This document shows positions 55,301-61,300 of a stretch of DNA of 64,000 nucleotides, piece after piece. Each line of letters starts with the position of its first letter. The stretch's first letter is position 1. The notes under the pieces were generated by a model. It did not search any database and was not told where the DNA came from. It saw only the letters and a list, made by a program, of their open reading frames with translations. Where the stretch lies: positions 24,329,839-24,393,838 of the forward strand of contig CM049316.1 of NCBI GenBank assembly GCA_026874595.1, in the 5' to 3' direction. The stretch comes from Sipunculus nudus. Its lineage: Eukaryota > Annelida > Sipuncula > Golfingiida > Sipunculidae. The position numbers and the translations under genes are program-made.

Positions 55301-58300
55301 TAACTCGGGCAGGTTCAAGATTAGCTAGCATGTTGGAACCTTGATTGGAACCTTGGAACACTTGCGTGTACCTGTAGCAATAGTTAACTTATTGAAAATA
55401 TTGTGTACCTTACATAGCTGTAACCTCCAATATCTGAACAAATGTTATGACCCCCAGACCATTCTGATATTTGAGATTCTACTGTAATTGTTAATTACAG
55501 AGAAAATTGTTTTTAATTTATATTTACAATGATACAAGTATAGTTCCAGTATTTGTTTGATAATGCAAACAATTTGAATTATAACATTCACGCTGTCAGC
55601 TTTTGTTTTATTAACAAAATAACTGCAGTGTAACAGTATAACCCCAAATCTGTGAGGATTAAATAACAAAATTGCATATGGACCAAATATAACACAGACA
55701 TTCTTATCATGTATGATCTCACCATAACTACATATAGTGGAACACTGCCTTGCAACCACCCCACAATTATGACCAATTTTCTTGGCAAGATATATATTAC
55801 CCATTAATTTAGTATTTCCTAAATACAACCACCCCTAAACTACAACGGCATTGGTCAGTCCCCAAGGTGGTCATAATTATGGGGTTCCACTGTATACATG
55901 TAGTTACAATTGTTTATATATCATTGTCCCCTCTTTCTATAACCAGGAGAGTTGATTATGCACCTGGACGAACTGGACCAGAGCCTGATATCCAGTATAG
56001 TGACTGCCCTGTCACATTACTACCAGCCCGGATCACCGTCCAAAGACGCCATGAAAGGGTGAGTGGTACAAAATATTGGCAATGCTGACAGACAAGCTTC
56101 ACTCTGAAATCTCACTCTGACCCTCCGCTCTCGGAATGCAAGCATCCTAAAAGGCACATAACATTTTTGGCTGTTAGCTAGAGAGGATTAAAAGTTGGCT
56201 CTTCTGGCAGTCACTGACTATTGCCGACTATCTCAAAGACTAGAAAATTGTGTAACACTGTACTGACAACAAACCCTTAAAATTCACTCTTATCAATCAA
56301 TCAATTATAATTATACAATATCTAATCATATAATGATGTTATAAAATAATGTAAAAAAAGATGAAATTTTACACAACCCATCAAAATTTGACACAATTCA
56401 ACCCCCAGTCAAATGCTTGGAAATCCATGTGACACACATCCTGGACCCTTTAAAATTTCTTCCTGTTGAAAGCTCTGAATAACTGTTCAAGAATTAACAA
56501 CAATATCATGTAAGTTAGTGTATAAACATCTAATAAAAGACAGACATAAGTCAGCTGATTATTCAATTAATAATATTATTAAAAGTGATCTTAAGGACAT
56601 GCAAGTTTTTCCAGACCACCAGGCATCGTTTCAAGGCAAGGAGGTGCATGTCTGAAACTAAGACAGGTATTACGGTAGTATTTTATTCATATCATGGTTA
56701 TTTCATAGAGATTTTTTTTATCATATTTCAGACAAAACCCATTCCACTATTTCCCTGATCTGCTGCTTGACTCAGAAAAAGAGCGTTCAGCCCTCAGTGA
56801 TTTCTACCTGAGGCTTCAGGAAGGTAAGCATATCTTGAACAACATGTCCAGAGTCACACTAAAATTTTGTGTGCAACACATAGAACACCAAGAGAACATT
56901 ATGATAGGATATCAGGAAAGCATAGTTCTTAAATTTGCTCTGTATTCAGTGCCTAGTTCATTATCTGCAGTCATATAAAATATATGATATTTTAATTGTT
57001 AATGAGTGCTTTCAAAATACTTTTTTTTGTACTGAAGGAATATCAGAATGCAGATGTCACATATACCTGCTGCTAAGTATATTTTAACAATGATGTATTC
57101 TCCATATTTTGGATTTATGCAAAATATTTTCATATCATTCACACTGGATTATGACATTGATAGAGGGCAGGCAATGTTCTAGTATATATACAGGACACTA
57201 TGTCAAATACAGAAGCATTATTGTTTACATTCAAGTGATTGTAATAGAAAATGCAGGCATACAGTCCTGTGGTAATACAATATCTCTGCACTGTTGTAGG
57301 TGAGACTCCCTCTGTGCTGACAGAAGTCAAACAGCAGCTGTATAAACTAAGTGAGAATGTGCTGAGGTTTTCCTTTGATATTGTATTTGCACCTCTAAGA
57401 CGACAGTTGTCTCAGGTTGGAACTATGGAGGTATGGTCAACATGATATCTATACACTCTAAAACTGTCTGTGTTTGTTAGTCCACTTGAACCACAAGAGT
57501 TGGATGGTTTTAGCATCAACTTACAGAATGCAAACCAATTTATGCCTTACGTTTAACAGTATCTTTATGAACAGGGACATTGTCTTCCCCCGAAACAGTG
57601 ACCCAACAGGTCACCCATTGTCTACAGGGCTCGACATTAACTTTTAAAAGTACTTGCCAATTAGAGTTACCTATTCATCTAGTTTTTACTTGCCCTGCTT
57701 GAATTGTTATTAGTCATACAAAACTTGTGTTCCACATGATTATTTTGCAACAGTAAACATGACCAAATGTTTGTTTGTTGATAATATTTCTCTTTAGTAT
57801 TTGCACAGATAGACATACAGGCAAATTAAGATAGAGGTTATATATATATGATTTCATTTCTTGCTAACTGCAGATTAGCTCACATGCGGGCCTTTGGGTA
57901 AAGATTTATGTTAAACCCATGTTCCCAGTCAGTAAAGGGGGAGCCCACTTTTGGTTGCCCTTATACCACTTTCTGGAACTTTTACTTGCCTATGGCAAGT
58001 GGTTAACTGGTAATGTTGAGCCCTAGTCTAGTGTACATAAAAACTCTGCCATCTGGTGATACCATCAGATTTATGTCTAGACAATTACTTTTTCAGACTG
58101 AACCTTTGCAAGACCTTGCTATGGATTGTCAGTTACTTCCATATATTGGCTCCATCTATTCACTATTATTTATAACTGTACCTTACAGAATACTCCTGGG
58201 AAATATCTGCCCCAATTGTTTGTTAAATTGATTTTTTTTCATCAAATAGAGACCAGAATAAAAAATCACACAGGCCCAGCTCTACACAGACAGTTTTTCT

Positions 58301-61300
58301 TGCCCCATTTTTTTTCCAACATGAAATGTTATGTAAATGTCATTAAGTGACAGATAGGTAGGTTTCCAGACAGACCTTTAAAGATCACTAACACATGGCC
58401 ATAAACACTTTTAGAAAACATCATTATGTGTACATATTTATATCTCTGGAAACAGTCAGTGGAAAATACATTTTCCAGTGGATTAAATGCAGAAATAATA
58501 CATTGTTACAAGGGCAATTTTAATTTACAATACTTATGAAACTGAATGTCTGCTGTTATGTTAACCACTGGAACAATTAATTTTTCTAGTTTTTAAATTA
58601 ACAGATTTGGACCTCAGAGAGTGCTGGAGGTGCTCTGACATCCAACCTACCAACCTTCAGTCTGTCACCTCAAGAGTACATAACTAAGGTCAGTCAGTAA
58701 GGTCAAGGTCATAAAATGACCTGTATAAACAGTATTTTAAAACTAAATTTTTTCTTTGAGAGATTAAAACTAATAAAGACAATCAGGAACAGAAGTTGAA
58801 ACAGCTTCACCTTTGTTAGGATAATTATTTAACTGCTATGACTACTAGCCTGTAATTTTTATGAAAAAAGTTCAATTTTGTTATTTTAAAAATTTGCAAA
58901 AACTTGGGTCTACTCACTGATTGTAATCCAATGAAATAAATTATCCTCCAGATCTCCATAGTCAGTCATAACATATGAAAGGCTGAAATAAAGGTAGTGT
59001 TGAAACTGGTAATAAGACTGAATACTGCTACTCATTTTGCAACAATGATTAGTTGTGACTGCCAAGCAAGTTTCTCTGAGTAAATTGTTCCAGTGCTTCA
59101 TTTGAAGCAACATGTTACTAATGTAATGGTATCTAACATTGACCTAGAATGTTATTTGTTCCTGCTGGTACCCCTATATATCTATTGTTCAGGTCAGAAA
59201 TGGCAAATTTTGAACTCCTGCACTTGTTTGTTGTTAATGTCCTTGAGAACTGGTGACATTGCACCTGGATATATTAGATGCTGTAAACAAAACAGGATTT
59301 ATGATACTACAGTAGTATGATCTATATGTTGTACATGTATATAGGTAAATGAAGGTATAATGAATCTATGTAAAAAATGTTTAATGTACGTTTATGGATT
59401 CTGAGGCACTGTAAGTGTAACATATTACCAGGTAGTACACTAAGGTTATATTTGTTAGGATCAAATTTTATTTAGCTTTAAAGTAAGCCAGTTCAGCTTC
59501 CTAGTACAGTGCAGATATCCAATGTCATCTGCTTATACTAAAAATTGAAGTTATACACGACACTGTTTGGGTAACGACCTTTAAAGAATACAGTATAGTA
59601 CTGTTGCTGAAAAACTACTCTAGTAGTTAGATGAGAGAAATCAAGGTAGATGCATGTTAAGATTAACATTTAAGCCATTAGAGCACAGTCCTAAAAGCAG
59701 AACACATGGGGCCTGTCTAGTATGTGAATCTGAACATTTTATAGCAAGCATTGATCATAGGAAAATCAATAGTGAAAAGCGGAAAGATACCAGTAATGTT
59801 ATATGATCCATACAGCTTTTGCCTTATAAGTGATGCTAATTCTAAAAAAAATTCCGATTCCCCCAACAGATCGGGCAGTACCTGATGACTCTACCACAGC
59901 ATGTGGAGCCCTTCACAGCACATGATCATCCAGCGCTGGCAGTCGCTCTGAAGCATGGTAAACTGCCCTACACCAGCAGGCAAGGTCAGTCAAGAGGACA
60001 TCTCACCTTATACAGCAGATAGTATGGAGTGGAGGTCACAACTGAATGTAAAATCTTGTTTGATGATTGAAAGAAAACTCTGATGATTGATTTTTTTATC
60101 AATTATATATGTTACTTTTATATATTTTGGTAAAATATTTGGAGTCGGTACTCACTTAAACTTAAGACTCTGTAAATCATTTTATCTTGACACAGATGTC
60201 ATCAGGTTGGTATGGGAACAGCAGCGGATAGTGGCCCATGTTATAACGGGCACTAATGACAGAATGTATATTAACAGTCACGCTAAAATGTGATGGTAAA
60301 GGATTGGTTATTCAAACTAATCTGTTTTGCTGCTCAAAGTTCAATTTTAATGTTGTTCTGTTTATTTTTTCTAGATAATATGACTTCTTTGCATGTGCAA
60401 ACATAAATGTTGGTGATCAGTTATACAAAGATGTAAGCAAATTGATTGATTCTAATAGAAAACTACCAGTCATGAATGTAATTGATTAATCTGGACAACA
60501 CCAGTATTGAGCTCTGGTTTTCTATAATTAGTACCGATATAAATGTACATGTATGTGTAGCCAGCATTTTGTGTTGTACCGTAAAATCTCCACTTAAAAC
60601 CGCACTTCCGATTAAAACCGCACCCAGACTTCGCCGAAATTCCAGGCGAGACACTGCGAGGGGCTCAAATACTAAGAACCCCCCTTTAAAACCGCACCAA
60701 CTTTCGCTACGGAATGATTTGACAAAAGACACAATCAAGCTATCATCTAGAAATGAACACGCGAAGGTTGAGACTCGGCCATTCTTGTCCACTTTAAAAT
60801 TCCTTTGACATTTTATTTAAACACATCATAACACTTTTTGCAGGGTTACACAAGCATGAAGTTTGGGAAGACGTAAGGGCCGGTGAACCTTTGCCTGTTT
60901 ATAAAGATTTTATATTCCGTGCCGTATTCTTGTTTGCTACTGATTTGTCATTATATTTTGGAAAAAAATATTCTGCTGATCCATTTCAAGTCACTGTATA
61001 TTTTAATTCTAAAAGTAATTAAAACAGTAAAATATTAATTTTTGATGAAAATTCCATTTTCTGGAATTACTCAGAAGATTCAAATCATTTTCATACCGGT
61101 TACTTCGGTATTATCATCGTCACATCGTACGTTGACATCGCTCCATGTCACATTTTGCTGGTGCGTTTGAAAACATCGCTGGGCAACTTAACTAAATATC
61201 AAAGTAACTGAAGTTACCTTGTCGAGATACGCACGTATATGAAACATGACGCTTGAAAACGAGTGATTTTAAGGTAAAATTAAATCGGCCAGTCGGGGTA

